DNA of 64,000 nt, taken from NCBI GenBank assembly GCA_965227215.1, contig OZ245729.1, positions 992,001 through 1,056,000 on the forward strand, written 5' to 3'. The translations under genes were made by a program, and so were the position numbers. Source of the DNA: Gracilimonas sp965227215. GTDB lineage: Bacteria > Bacteroidota > Rhodothermia > Balneolales > Balneolaceae. Each line of letters opens with the position of its first letter. The first letter of the stretch is position 1. Under the pieces are notes generated by a model. The model searched no databases and was not told the origin of the DNA. It saw nothing but the letters and a program-made list of their open reading frames with translations. Below, piece by piece: positions 9,069-17,391 of the stretch.

Positions 9069-9980
9069 ATGAGATGGTTTGAAACCCCCAATTTTGACTT
9101 TAACGGAGCACGGAAGGCAGCCTATATTTTCTCGGCTATTCTGTTCCTCGCTTCGCTTGGAGCAATTCTGACAAAAGGACTCCAGTACGGTATCGACTTT
9201 AAAGGCGGTAAAGAGTTCGTGCTGGATTTTGAAAATCCGGTAAGTGTAGTGGATATGAGATCTGACCTTTCCGAGCCCCTGGGTGCCACCCCGGAGCTGA
9301 AGCTGTTCGGTTCTGATAGTGAAATCCTGATCCGTACCGACAACGAGCAACCCATTAGCGAGGTACAGCAAATTATAACCTCTTCGATGACCGAGCTCTA
9401 CCCGGATAATCCATTCACGGTGATTAAAACCGATGTGGTAGGTCCGCGTTTTGCTGAGGATTTGAAATCCGGTGCATTACAGGCCATTATTTATGCCATC
9501 GTGATCATCTTTATCTACATCCTCATCCGCTTCCGTAACTGGACGTTCTCGGCCGGGGCCGTAGCTGCTTTGATTCACGATGTGGTCATTGTATTAGGTA
9601 TATTCACCTTAATGGCAGACCTGGTTCCTTTCAGCCTTCAGGTTGATCAGGCTATTATTGCTGCCTTTCTGACCATTGTGGGTTATTCATTAAACGATAC
9701 GGTGGTTGTATTTGACCGTATCCGTGAAAACTCCAACGTGCATAAAGGAATGGACTTCATGCCGATGGTAAATAAGAGCCTGAATGATACCCTTAGCCGT
9801 ACTGTCATAACTTCCATTACCACCTTGTTTGTGGTAGCTGTGCTGTTTATTTTCGGCGGTGAGGTGTTGAAAGGCTTTTCTTTTGCCCTCTTAATCGGTA
9901 TTGTACTTGGTACATACAGTTCGCTATTTGTAGCCAGTTCATTGGTAGTTGAACTCGAAGCACGTACAAAAAAATCTTAA
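9069..9980 (+). CDS. secF: Protein translocase subunit SecF
   Basis: Partner of SecD in the inner-membrane translocase. The 303-aa protein has TM1 at about 18-36, a periplasmic domain containing GIDFKGGKEFVLDF, and five C-terminal TM segments. These include FLTIVGYSLNDTVVVFDRIREN, the SecF equivalent of the proton-conducting D/R motif. It is 40 bp behind secD, and a STAS gene starts 21 bp after it. The subunits are encoded separately rather than fused. Confidence 0.97.
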   Translation: MRWFETPNFDFNGARKAAYIFSAILFLASLGAILTKGLQYGIDFKGGKEFVLDFENPVSVVDMRSDLSEPLGATPELKLFGSDSEILIRTDNEQPISEVQQIITSSMTELYPDNPFTVIKTDVVGPRFAEDLKSGALQAIIYAIVIIFIYILIRFRNWTFSAGAVAALIHDVVIVLGIFTLMADLVPFSLQVDQAIIAAFLTIVGYSLNDTVVVFDRIRENSNVHKGMDFMPMVNKSLNDTLSRTVITSITTLFVVAVLFIFGGEVLKGFSFALLIGIVLGTYSSLFVASSLVVELEARTKKS

Positions 9981-10001
9981 TACATAAACAACAGGAAATC
10001 T

Positions 10002-10343
10002 ATGAGCTTTAATACATCAGAACGCTACAACAGCGTTGTTATCGAATTCAAAGGGAACGTTATGGGTGGCCCTGATGCAGTTAGTCTGAATGAAAAATTG
10101 CATGAACTCATCGACAATGATAAAACCAATATTGTGGTTGATCTTGGAAAAGTGAAATTCATGAATTCATCCGGGCTTGGTATGTTAATTGGAGCTCTGA
10201 CCACCATGCGTAAAGCCGGTGGTGATCTTAGAATTGCCAATGCTACCGATAAGATCGAAAGCCTGTTGATTGTCACAAAATTGATCACGGTATTCAAACA
10301 CTACAAATCTGTAGAAGAAGCCGCTGAATCATTTGAAGAGTGA
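10002..10343 (+). CDS. STAS-domain anti-sigma factor antagonist-like protein
   Basis: The 113-aa product is a lone STAS domain of the SpoIIAA/RsbV type. The conserved loop KVKFMNSSGLGMLIGAL carries the serine that partner-switching kinases phosphorylate in this family. It may bind a HPK-like anti-sigma or phosphatase partner, but none is encoded here. It starts 21 bp after secF and is followed by a strong terminator, so it is probably the last gene of the secD-secF transcript. Any link with the ECF system at 48-54 kb is not supported. Confidence 0.88.
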   Translation: MSFNTSERYNSVVIEFKGNVMGGPDAVSLNEKLHELIDNDKTNIVVDLGKVKFMNSSGLGMLIGALTTMRKAGGDLRIANATDKIESLLIVTKLITVFKHYKSVEEAAESFEE

Positions 10344-10366
10344 TATCCTAAATTAAAATTGAATAC

Positions 10367-10392
10367 AAAGGGGTGTTCCGCACCCCTTTTTT
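10367..10392 (+). terminator. Rho-independent terminator after the STAS gene
   Basis: A 9-bp perfect stem AAAGGGGTG / CACCCCTTT with a five-base loop (TTCCG), continuing into TTT. It sits between the STAS stop and the purA start and ends 13 bases before purA. Confidence 0.85.
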
Positions 10393-10404
10393 ATTGAACT
10401 GATT

Positions 10405-11679
10405 ATGAGTACAAGAGTTGTTATTGGAGCACAATGGGGTGATGAGGGTAAAGGTAAAATTGTTGATCTTCTCAGCAATAAAGCCGACTACGTGGTTCGT
10501 TTCCAGGGCGGTGCCAATGCCGGACACACCCTCAAATTCGATGATAAAAAAGTAGTTCTTCACCTTATCCCATCCGGGATTTTTAACGGAGATGCTAATT
10601 GTGTTATCGGAAACGGAGTGGTTATTGACCCCGTCGCTTTGGTGGAAGAAATTAAAGGCGTACAGGATATGGGCTTTAGTCTAGAAGGACGGTTCCATAT
10701 AAGCCAGACAGCCCATGTCATCCTTCCCTACCACAAGCTCCTTGATCAGCTAAAAGAGAAGCGCCGTGGTGGTGATGCCATTGGTACCACCGGTCGTGGA
10801 ATTGGCCCGGCTTATGTAAGTAAAGTATCCCGCGTAGGTATTCGTATGGTTGATCTTCTGGATCGCCAGGTTCTGAAAGAAAAGATTGAGCAGAATCTTA
10901 AAGACATCAATTTTGCACTGGAAAATCTGTATAAGGAACCTACGCTTAAGACGGAAGAATTGATGGCCGAACTGGAAGATGCCATCCAAACGCTGGAACC
11001 GTTTATCTGCAACACCACCAATATGCTGCATGAAGGTATTAAGGATAACAAATCCATTTTACTTGAAGGCGCACAGGGAACCATGCTTGATGTGGACCAC
11101 GGAACTTATCCTTTTGTAACCTCATCCTCTCCAACTTCTGGAGGAGCATGCACCGGGTCGGGAATCCCTCCCACAGCTTTAAATAAAGTTATGGGAATTA
11201 CTAAAGCTTACTGCACCCGTGTTGGAAATGGTCCTTTCCCTACCGAATTACTGGGCGAAACCGGTGAAGAGTTACGCAAAAAAGGAGCTGAGTTTGGTGC
11301 CACCACCGGACGTCCTCGTCGCTGTGGCTGGCTCGATTTAGTTGCACTTAAATACGTGGTTCAACTGAACGGTATCAATGAGCTAACACTCACTAAGATG
11401 GACGTAATGGACGGCTTTGATGAGATCAAGGTATGTACCGGCTACAAGCTGAATGGAGAAGAAACTGATGTTTTTCCTCTGTGCCTCGATGACATTCGGG
11501 AAGTAGAACCGGTATACACTGCTCTTCCGGGATGGAAAAACTCAATCGAAGGCATTACCAACTGGGATGATCTCCCCGCAACCGCTCAGTCGTATATTCA
11601 CTTTATTGAGGAGTACCTGGGTGTGAAGTTCACCATTATCTCTACCGGACCTAAGCGTACTGAAACGATTGTGCTTTAG
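10405..11679 (+). CDS. purA: Adenylosuccinate synthetase
   Basis: PurA joins IMP and aspartate using GTP, the first committed step to AMP. The 424-aa protein is full length. It has the N-terminal GAQWGDEGKGKIVDLLS P-loop, the catalytic-site segment GGANAGHTL, GIGPAYVSKVSRVGIRM, and TTGRPRRCGWLD near the C-terminal third. The ATG at 10405 gives the usual MSTRVVIGAQWGDEGKG start. It is flanked by terminators on both sides, so it is probably monocistronic, with a promoter overlapping the upstream terminator region. Confidence 0.98.
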   Translation: MSTRVVIGAQWGDEGKGKIVDLLSNKADYVVRFQGGANAGHTLKFDDKKVVLHLIPSGIFNGDANCVIGNGVVIDPVALVEEIKGVQDMGFSLEGRFHISQTAHVILPYHKLLDQLKEKRRGGDAIGTTGRGIGPAYVSKVSRVGIRMVDLLDRQVLKEKIEQNLKDINFALENLYKEPTLKTEELMAELEDAIQTLEPFICNTTNMLHEGIKDNKSILLEGAQGTMLDVDHGTYPFVTSSSPTSGGACTGSGIPPTALNKVMGITKAYCTRVGNGPFPTELLGETGEELRKKGAEFGATTGRPRRCGWLDLVALKYVVQLNGINELTLTKMDVMDGFDEIKVCTGYKLNGEETDVFPLCLDDIREVEPVYTALPGWKNSIEGITNWDDLPATAQSYIHFIEEYLGVKFTIISTGPKRTETIVL

Positions 11680-11706
11680 AGCAATTCAATCTTTATTTCT
11701 AAAGTC

Positions 11707-11733
11707 ATCCCGGCCCCGAGCCGGGATCTTTTT
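11707..11733 (+). terminator. Rho-independent terminator after purA
   Basis: A perfect 8-bp GC-rich stem ATCCCGGC / GCCGGGAT with the loop CCCGA, followed by C and five T. It lies 28 bases after the purA stop. Confidence 0.88.
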
Positions 11734-11797
11734 AACCCGCCTTATCTAGCTTTAGGAAATCGAGGGTCTTAGCCCGCGATGACTTCGGGTGGTTAGA

Positions 11798-12553
11798 TTA
11801 TTTCCCGGCGTATTCCAACAGCTCGTCATACGCCTCCTGGCATTCTTCCAGCAGGTCTTCCAATTCCTCAGGAAAAGGCTCATTCTTGGATTTATAAGCC
11901 CGAAACCCTGTTGACCGATGCACATTATGATACCAGTATTTAGCCCAAACTCCATCCTCTTTACGAGGACCGGCCGGCCATTTCAGCATGGCTTCATCAA
12001 AAGGAATACCCAGCGTTCCACATAACTCCCGAAGCCTTGATTGCGGATATTGCAAAATATCTTTCGAATCCACGATAAGCGGCTTTTTCCCGATATTATC
12101 CAGGTACTTCACTACTTCCAGGTGCTTGGCATAGCCTACATCCTGCATAGTGGGGTTTTTAACCTGTTTAGCATACGAAGGCAGCATATCCTTTGGAGGG
12201 CGAGTCAATATGATATTGGTCGTTTCTTCAAGAAAGCTCCAATCCAGATTAACCAAATGGTGAGTCATGTTTTTAAAAAAAGCAATCGGCGTATCGTAAT
12301 CTCCTAAAATGATATCATCCACTACTTTCTGACCATCGTTTTCCTGGCTTTCCAGAACTTCATCAGCGCCGGGATGGTAGTTCTTAGCATCGGTATTCGC
12401 CAGGTAATGTGCATACAACGGCTCATCAAAAACCGTGGTATCTTCACGCTGAGCGAAAGAATACATAAGTGCTGTTGAGATATTACGTGGACCGCTCCAC
12501 AAACAAATTCGTTTTGTCTTTAACATTTCTCCGTTTTTTACTTTAGCGGTCAA
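11798..12553 (-). CDS. P-loop sulfotransferase-like protein paired with an aminotransferase
   Basis: A 251-aa protein. Its N-terminal strand-loop CLWSGPRNISTALMYSFAQR resembles the PAPS-binding P-loop of sulfotransferases. Later blocks are DEPLYAHYL, IILTRPPKDMLPSYAKQ (the 3'-phosphate-binding-like region), VDSKDILQYPQSRLRELC, and the C-terminal GVWAKYWYHNVHRSTGF. The gene lies 57 bp downstream of a class IV aminotransferase on the same strand, so they form a likely operon. From memory, the same two domains in the same blocks are fused in plant 'branched-chain aminotransferase-like' proteins, but in the order P-loop domain then aminotransferase. No sulfotransferase activity is shown for this subfamily as far as I know; the substrate is unknown. 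The start could be the ATG at 12553 or the internal Met10. Confidence 0.8.
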   Translation of the reverse strand: MTAKVKNGEMLKTKRICLWSGPRNISTALMYSFAQREDTTVFDEPLYAHYLANTDAKNYHPGADEVLESQENDGQKVVDDIILGDYDTPIAFFKNMTHHLVNLDWSFLEETTNIILTRPPKDMLPSYAKQVKNPTMQDVGYAKHLEVVKYLDNIGKKPLIVDSKDILQYPQSRLRELCGTLGIPFDEAMLKWPAGPRKEDGVWAKYWYHNVHRSTGFRAYKSKNEPFPEELEDLLEECQEAYDELLEYAGK

Positions 12554-12610
12554 TCCGATCCTTCACAAATGATCCTAATCTGCGGACGACCTATATCTTT
12601 TTTTAAAAAA

Positions 12611-13534
12611 TTATACTTTAACTTTATTTACTTGCTCTTCAATCGCTCTCTCATATAGCTTCTGAAGACGTTGGGTCATAGCTCCGGGAACAGATTCAGA
12701 AATCGTACGTCCATCTATTTCCGTTACCGGAGTGAGTCCACCAAAGCTCCCGGTTACGAAAGCTTCATCGGCTCCATACACATCAAACAAGGAAAAATTC
12801 TTTTGAAAGCACGGGATTCCGGCTTGTTCACAAACTTCTATCACTTTACCACGGGTAATTCCATTCATACAGTACTGCCCGGTAGATGTCCACACTTCTT
12901 CGTCTTTCACCATAAAAAAATTGGTGGCGTTACAGGTAGAAACAAAACCGTTTATATCGAGCATCAAAGCCTCATCGGCACCGGCTTCCAAAGCCTGGAC
13001 CAGGGCTTGTACCTCATGAATTTTGCTGTGGCAGTTTAGCCTGGGGTCGAGATAATCGGGTGAGCCCCTGCGAACGGTACTGGTGAATAAGGTCACCCCT
13101 TTGTTTCTGCTTTCCGGATCCGCTTTTTTGTATTCTGCAATAATTACAAGATTCGGCCCGGATACAGTAAGCCTGGGGTCTTGAGATGGGGTTTTCTTGA
13201 TTCCGCGGGTAAACATCAGTCGTATATGGACGCCATCTTTCATATCGTTGGCATCCAGGGTTTTCCAAATAGCCCGGGTGATTTCATCGCGACTCATTCC
13301 CAAATCCATACCCACCGTTTTGGCCCCCTGAAACAGCCGGTCATAGTGCTCTTTCAGAAAAACCAATACACCTTTGTGCAGGCGAAATCCTTCCCAAACG
13401 CCATCACCAACTAAATACCCGCTGTCAAAAACAGATATTTTGGCTTCGTTACGGGGAAATAGCTCCCCATTAATATAGATAAGTACATCTTCGTTCCGCG
13501 GATCATAAACCGCATTATGTGTGCCGTGCGTCAT
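12611..13534 (-). CDS. Class IV PLP aminotransferase (BCAT/D-amino acid transaminase-like)
   Basis: A 307-aa fold-type IV aminotransferase. It has the early FDSGYLVGDGVWEGFRLHKG block, a candidate PLP lysine in LNCHSKIHEVQALVQALEAG, and phosphate-binding NGFVSTCNATNFFMV followed by CMNGITRGKVIEVC. Class IV members include branched-chain aminotransferases, D-alanine transaminases and aminodeoxychorismate lyases. This subgroup is not the main ilvE, because a separate canonical IlvE is at 21-22 kb. It is upstream of the P-loop sulfotransferase-like gene in an apparent two-gene operon. The substrate cannot be assigned. Confidence 0.85.
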   Translation of the reverse strand: MTHGTHNAVYDPRNEDVLIYINGELFPRNEAKISVFDSGYLVGDGVWEGFRLHKGVLVFLKEHYDRLFQGAKTVGMDLGMSRDEITRAIWKTLDANDMKDGVHIRLMFTRGIKKTPSQDPRLTVSGPNLVIIAEYKKADPESRNKGVTLFTSTVRRGSPDYLDPRLNCHSKIHEVQALVQALEAGADEALMLDINGFVSTCNATNFFMVKDEEVWTSTGQYCMNGITRGKVIEVCEQAGIPCFQKNFSLFDVYGADEAFVTGSFGGLTPVTEIDGRTISESVPGAMTQRLQKLYERAIEEQVNKVKV

Positions 13535-13650
13535 GCTTTTATTGAATAATGATTGCCCTCAAATAAAAGAAATATAACGCTCGGTTGCGAATTTCGTTTT
13601 TAGAAGGGTTCTGAGCAGGATTTTGCTGGTTCTTTGGATCTTTCCTCTCC

Positions 13651-14325
13651 TTATTCCTCAAAAACCAGGGCCTCTGGGTCAGCTCCAAGCTCTTTCAGAT
13701 ATCCCATAACAGCTTCATTGAAAGGCATAGGACCGCAGACATAAAACGGCTGGTCGAAGTCATCAATCTGTGACTCCAAAAATTCCTTATCAATAAAGCC
13801 ATCCAGGAACAAGTGATCGCCGGAAGGTTCTTCATCCGTAATGGCATTCACAAAATTATCACCCAGCATATTTTCAAACTCATCTTTCAGGATGATATCC
13901 TTTTCTGTTTTATTGGAGAAGATGAGCTTGTTGTTACCCACTTTCCCTTTCTTATGTAAATCTCTGAAGATCGCTATAAACGGAGTTACACCGGCTCCAC
14001 CTGCTATAAACACTCCTTCTCCTTTATACTGGATCGTTCCCCAGGCATCGCCCACAATCAGGGAATCTCCGGCTTCCAATTGCCCAAGCTGCTCGGTAAC
14101 GCCATCATGTTCCGGATAGATTTTGATTACAAATTCAAGATCTGTGTCTTCATTTAGCGATGTGAATGTAAACGGCCGTTTTTCATCCCTCCATCCGTCC
14201 TTGTCGATAGCAACTTCGGTAGCTTGTCCGGGTTCAAACGTGAATCCCTCCGGCTTTTCGAGGGTAAACTGCTTAACGTCGTGTGTTACGTTTTGAATAT
14301 CTTTAATCTTCAGTGTGTGCGCCAT
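13651..14325 (-). CDS. FAD-dependent oxidoreductase of the ferredoxin-NADP reductase type
   Basis: The 224-aa protein has an N-terminal FAD-binding barrel with the flavin motif EKRPFTFTS. The NAD(P)-binding half begins GVFIAGGAGVTPFIAIFRDL and ends FYVCGPMPFNEAVMGYL. It probably moves electrons between NAD(P)H and a small redox partner or substrate. There is no 2Fe-2S domain at the C-terminus and no obvious partner gene nearby. The start is the ATG at 14325 (MAHTLKIKDIQNVTHDV). Confidence 0.88.
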   Translation of the reverse strand: MAHTLKIKDIQNVTHDVKQFTLEKPEGFTFEPGQATEVAIDKDGWRDEKRPFTFTSLNEDTDLEFVIKIYPEHDGVTEQLGQLEAGDSLIVGDAWGTIQYKGEGVFIAGGAGVTPFIAIFRDLHKKGKVGNNKLIFSNKTEKDIILKDEFENMLGDNFVNAITDEEPSGDHLFLDGFIDKEFLESQIDDFDQPFYVCGPMPFNEAVMGYLKELGADPEALVFEE

Positions 14326-14382
14326 AATTCTATCTTTCTTAGTCTTCGATAGTAATTACAATTATGGCTTTAAAAACATTCG

Positions 14383-14856
14383 TTACACTTGTTGAGTTCT
14401 TTGAAATACCTTTAGGTTTTTCAGGGCTTCAGTCTGAACTTTTTTTTGGAGGAATGGAGTCCAGCCCAGCAAATATCCCGGCACGCCCAACGCCATTGCT
14501 GACCATTTCCAGAAATTAAATTCATCCAGATGGCCCGTTATCAACCCATCCTGAAACTCAAAATGAGCGGTTATTTTGTTATGGACTTTTCTGCCGGTGG
14601 AAGAAAAAAGATAGGAAGCCTCCCAGTGCGCCGACCCTTTCCGATCATTAGCCTGCACCGAGTGAAAGTGGAGATCAAATTCTTTAGCTCTGGCACACAA
14701 CATGGTCCACATGGCACTAATCTCATCTTTAGACCCAAGCTCAAACACCGGGTCTTTAAAGGATGCGTCTTCATGATAGCACTCCATCATGCTTTCAGCA
14801 TCCCGGCTTTGAAAGGCGGTGTAGAATCTGGTGATCAGTTTTTCATTCTTATGCAT
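14383..14856 (-). CDS. Nuclear transport factor 2 / SnoaL-like protein
   Basis: A 157-aa cone-shaped-barrel protein. It opens MHKNEKLITRFYTAFQSRDAESMMECYHEDASFKDPVF, a typical SnoaL/NTF2-like start, followed by aromatic strands (WEASYLFSSTGRKVHNKITAHFEFQDGLI). Members include isomerases, hydrolases and binding proteins, so the fold is confident and the function is not. Its start overlaps the end of the upstream sodium symporter gene by 8 bp, which suggests translational coupling. Confidence 0.8.
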   Translation of the reverse strand: MHKNEKLITRFYTAFQSRDAESMMECYHEDASFKDPVFELGSKDEISAMWTMLCARAKEFDLHFHSVQANDRKGSAHWEASYLFSSTGRKVHNKITAHFEFQDGLITGHLDEFNFWKWSAMALGVPGYLLGWTPFLQKKVQTEALKNLKVFQRTQQV

Positions 14857-16375
14857 GGCTTGATCCTCGTAGTATAGCAGAAATGGAACCTGTGGTTACC
14901 ACGATCAGACTTCCCACCAGCGTGTATAACGGCCAGGCAATCGCAACTCCTTCCCCGGGAAGCAGGTTTTGAATGGGCCCCTGAACCATGAAAAGCAATG
15001 CAATCAATCCACAGAAAAAGCCAATTAATGCATCTGTTTTGTCGGGTTTGTTGAAAAACATTCCCAACAAGAATGCGCCCAACAAGCCGCCGTAGGTATA
15101 AGAAGCTATCCCAAGCCCCAGTTCCACAATAGCCGGACGCTCGCCTCCTTGAAGCTGCAGAATGGCAAAGAAAACAGCTGAAGCTGTAAGAATTACCCCC
15201 CATCCAATCGTGATTTTTCGGGAAATAGACAGGTCTTCGGCTTCGGTGTTGTTCTTGCCAAAATAGGGTTTATACAAATCGTAGGTGGTAGAAGAGGCCA
15301 GCGAGTTCAGGGAGGAGCTCAAGCTGCTCATAGCGGCAGCAAACAGGGCAGCCACAATAAGACCTGACACCCCAACCGGTAGCTGCTCTACAATGAATTT
15401 AGCAAATACTTCATCGGTGGTGGCCAACCCCATTTCTGTGGCAGGCACGCCTTCATAAAACATGAACAGTAACAAACCAATCCCCATAAACAAAGCAAAC
15501 TGAAGCATAGCCACAATCCCACTCCAGATCATGGCTTTTTGTCCTGATTTGAGATCTCGGGTGGCCAGTACCCGTTGCACTAAAAGCTGGTCGGTTCCAT
15601 GAGAAGCCAGCGAAAACACTGCACCTCCAACCAAGGCGGTAATTAGTGTATAGGGCTGAGCGATGAACTCTTTGAAATTCATATCAAAACCGAGATTGAT
15701 AAGTTGCAGCTTTTCGGCAGGCAGTTCGAATCCGGCCGGTAAGTTCCCCAATAAAACACCTACCGCAATAATTGCACCACCGATGTACACCATCATCTGC
15801 ACAAAATCCATCCACACCACTGCTTTGATGCCTCCAAAGAATGTATAAACAAGCGTTATTGCCGTAATCACACAGATGGAGAGAATGTAGAGTTCAAGAT
15901 CTCCCCAACCTGTAAAAGCTCCTCCTAACCGCAGTATAATAGCAAGCGGGATCGCAGTGGCAAACAAGCGAACCCCATCGGCCAGCAAACGGGTGATCAT
16001 AAAGGTGGAACTTGCTGCATTGCGCATACCGGCCCCGAATCGCTTTTCCAGAAAAGTATAAGCTGTAAAAAGTTCCCCTTCGTAGTATTTTGGAAGGAAA
16101 AACAATGCAACGCCAATCCTGCCAATTACATATCCAACCGTTATTTGCAGAAAGGTCAGATTCCCTCCATAGGCCACTGCCGGGATACTGATAAAGGTAA
16201 GTGTACTTGTTTCGGTAGCCACAATAGAAAACAACACTGCCCACCAGGGAATGCCCTCACCCCCTAAAAAGTAATCCTTATTGGAGGTTTGTTTCCCGGA
16301 TGACTTCAACCCCAAAAAAGCTACGCCAACCAGATAAACAACGATAACTATATAATCTATTACAGAAAATTCCAT
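14849..16375 (-). CDS. Sodium:solute symporter (SSS family)
   Basis: A 508-aa inner-membrane transporter with about 13-14 hydrophobic segments. SSS landmarks are YLVGVAFLGLKSS at the start, DYFLGGEGIPWWAVLFSIVATETSTLTFISIP, GGIKAVVWMDFVQMMVYI, SHGTDQLLVQRVLATRD and ALFAAAMSSLSSSLNSLASSTTYDLY. The last contains the serine-rich segment associated with sodium binding. The family moves sugars, amino acids or carboxylates, and the solute is not predictable here. The 3' end overlaps the NTF2-like gene. Confidence 0.92.
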   Translation of the reverse strand: MEFSVIDYIVIVVYLVGVAFLGLKSSGKQTSNKDYFLGGEGIPWWAVLFSIVATETSTLTFISIPAVAYGGNLTFLQITVGYVIGRIGVALFFLPKYYEGELFTAYTFLEKRFGAGMRNAASSTFMITRLLADGVRLFATAIPLAIILRLGGAFTGWGDLELYILSICVITAITLVYTFFGGIKAVVWMDFVQMMVYIGGAIIAVGVLLGNLPAGFELPAEKLQLINLGFDMNFKEFIAQPYTLITALVGGAVFSLASHGTDQLLVQRVLATRDLKSGQKAMIWSGIVAMLQFALFMGIGLLLFMFYEGVPATEMGLATTDEVFAKFIVEQLPVGVSGLIVAALFAAAMSSLSSSLNSLASSTTYDLYKPYFGKNNTEAEDLSISRKITIGWGVILTASAVFFAILQLQGGERPAIVELGLGIASYTYGGLLGAFLLGMFFNKPDKTDALIGFFCGLIALLFMVQGPIQNLLPGEGVAIAWPLYTLVGSLIVVTTGSISAILRGSSHA

Positions 16376-16541
16376 GCTGTTCAGACTAGATGAGAAGTAA
16401 CTTCTGCCCGGTTCCTACCTCTTTCTTTAGGAACCGACAATCCGGCACTGAGGTCGATATAATCTTTGTTATGTTGGAACATATTATCTCCATTTAGGCA
16501 CCCAACCTGCGCTTACTTTTGCCTGATATTCGTCAATTCTC

Positions 16542-17126
16542 TTATTTCTTCAAAAAAGAGACAAACTTTTGAACGGCTTTCCCGCGGTGTGAAATATCGT
16601 TCTTAATACCGGCATCCAGTTCGGCGAAGGTTTTATCAAAGCCTTCCGGCTTAAAAACAGGGTCGTATCCAAAGCCTTTATCACCCTTTTCTTCGGTTAG
16701 GATTTCTCCTTCACAGATGCCTTCAAAAACATATTCTTCATCTGAATGAACGAGTGCCACTACGGTTCTGAATTGAGCTTTCCGGTTGGTTTCACCATCT
16801 AATTCGTTCAGCAGTTTGTTTACATTATCCTGATAGCTTGCCCGTTTACCGGCATACCGAGCTGAATACACCCCCGGTTCTCCGTTCAAAGCATCCACTT
16901 CCAGGCCGGTATCATCCGATAGAGCCGGAAGTCCGGTTTGCCCGGCAACATAATGGGCTTTCTTGAGCGCATTCCCCTGCAGAGTAGGTTGATCTTCTAC
17001 TACCTCTTCCAGCTCCGGAAAGTCTTTGGTGGAAAGCACTTCAATCCCAAGATGTCTCAGGATTTGTTCAAGTTCTTCAATCTTATGGGGATTTTGGGAT
17101 GCTATTACGAGTTTGGTAAGTTTCAC
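16542..17126 (-). CDS. rdgB: Non-canonical purine NTP pyrophosphatase (RdgB/HAM1)
   Basis: This enzyme hydrolyses dITP, ITP and XTP to monophosphates, keeping deaminated purines out of nucleic acids. The 194-aa protein carries the substrate loop ASQNPHKIEELEQIL, the acidic LSDDTGLEVDALNGEPGVYSARYAG, GFGYDPVF and the terminal SHRGKAVQKF. Its start overlaps the stop of the upstream SemiSWEET-like gene by 4 bp, as the last gene of a three-gene run (kinase, transporter, rdgB). Confidence 0.95.
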   Translation of the reverse strand: MKLTKLVIASQNPHKIEELEQILRHLGIEVLSTKDFPELEEVVEDQPTLQGNALKKAHYVAGQTGLPALSDDTGLEVDALNGEPGVYSARYAGKRASYQDNVNKLLNELDGETNRKAQFRTVVALVHSDEEYVFEGICEGEILTEEKGDKGFGYDPVFKPEGFDKTFAELDAGIKNDISHRGKAVQKFVSFLKK

Positions 17127-17383
17127 CCTTTCTTCCTCGGAAAAAGTTTAAAGTACAAATTGATTCCACTTCCCAGCGTAAGCAAGGCATTCAGAGCTGT
17201 GAAAACAGTATCGTCAATCAGCACCGAATAAATGGTTAGCATCAGGCTTGATGAAAAATACATGATGATAAAGGCGATGTTCATTGAGGTACTTCCTTCT
17301 TTGATGGTCTCCCAGGTTTGGGGAATCCATGCCGCCACTAAAATGCCGAACCCGGCCCATCCTAATAATTCTATTCCTGTCAT
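17123..17383 (-). CDS. SemiSWEET / PQ-loop family small membrane protein
   Basis: An 86-aa protein with three predicted TM helices (about 5-20, 35-55 and 57-78). The first helix carries the PQ motif (AWIPQTWETI). One three-helix bundle is the bacterial SemiSWEET unit, which dimerises to make a sugar pore. It lies between a PfkB-family kinase and rdgB, overlapping rdgB by 4 bp. Sugar export or import is possible, but the substrate is not shown. Confidence 0.85.
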   Translation of the reverse strand: MTGIELLGWAGFGILVAAWIPQTWETIKEGSTSMNIAFIIMYFSSSLMLTIYSVLIDDTVFTALNALLTLGSGINLYFKLFPRKKG

Positions 17384-17391
17384 TGTTTGTC

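Noticed and set aside
10002..10343. STAS protein as part of the ECF sigma system at 48-54 kb
   Set aside because: Partner-switching STAS proteins act on RsbW-type anti-sigma kinases, not on TM/TPR anti-sigma proteins, and the two loci are 38 kb apart.
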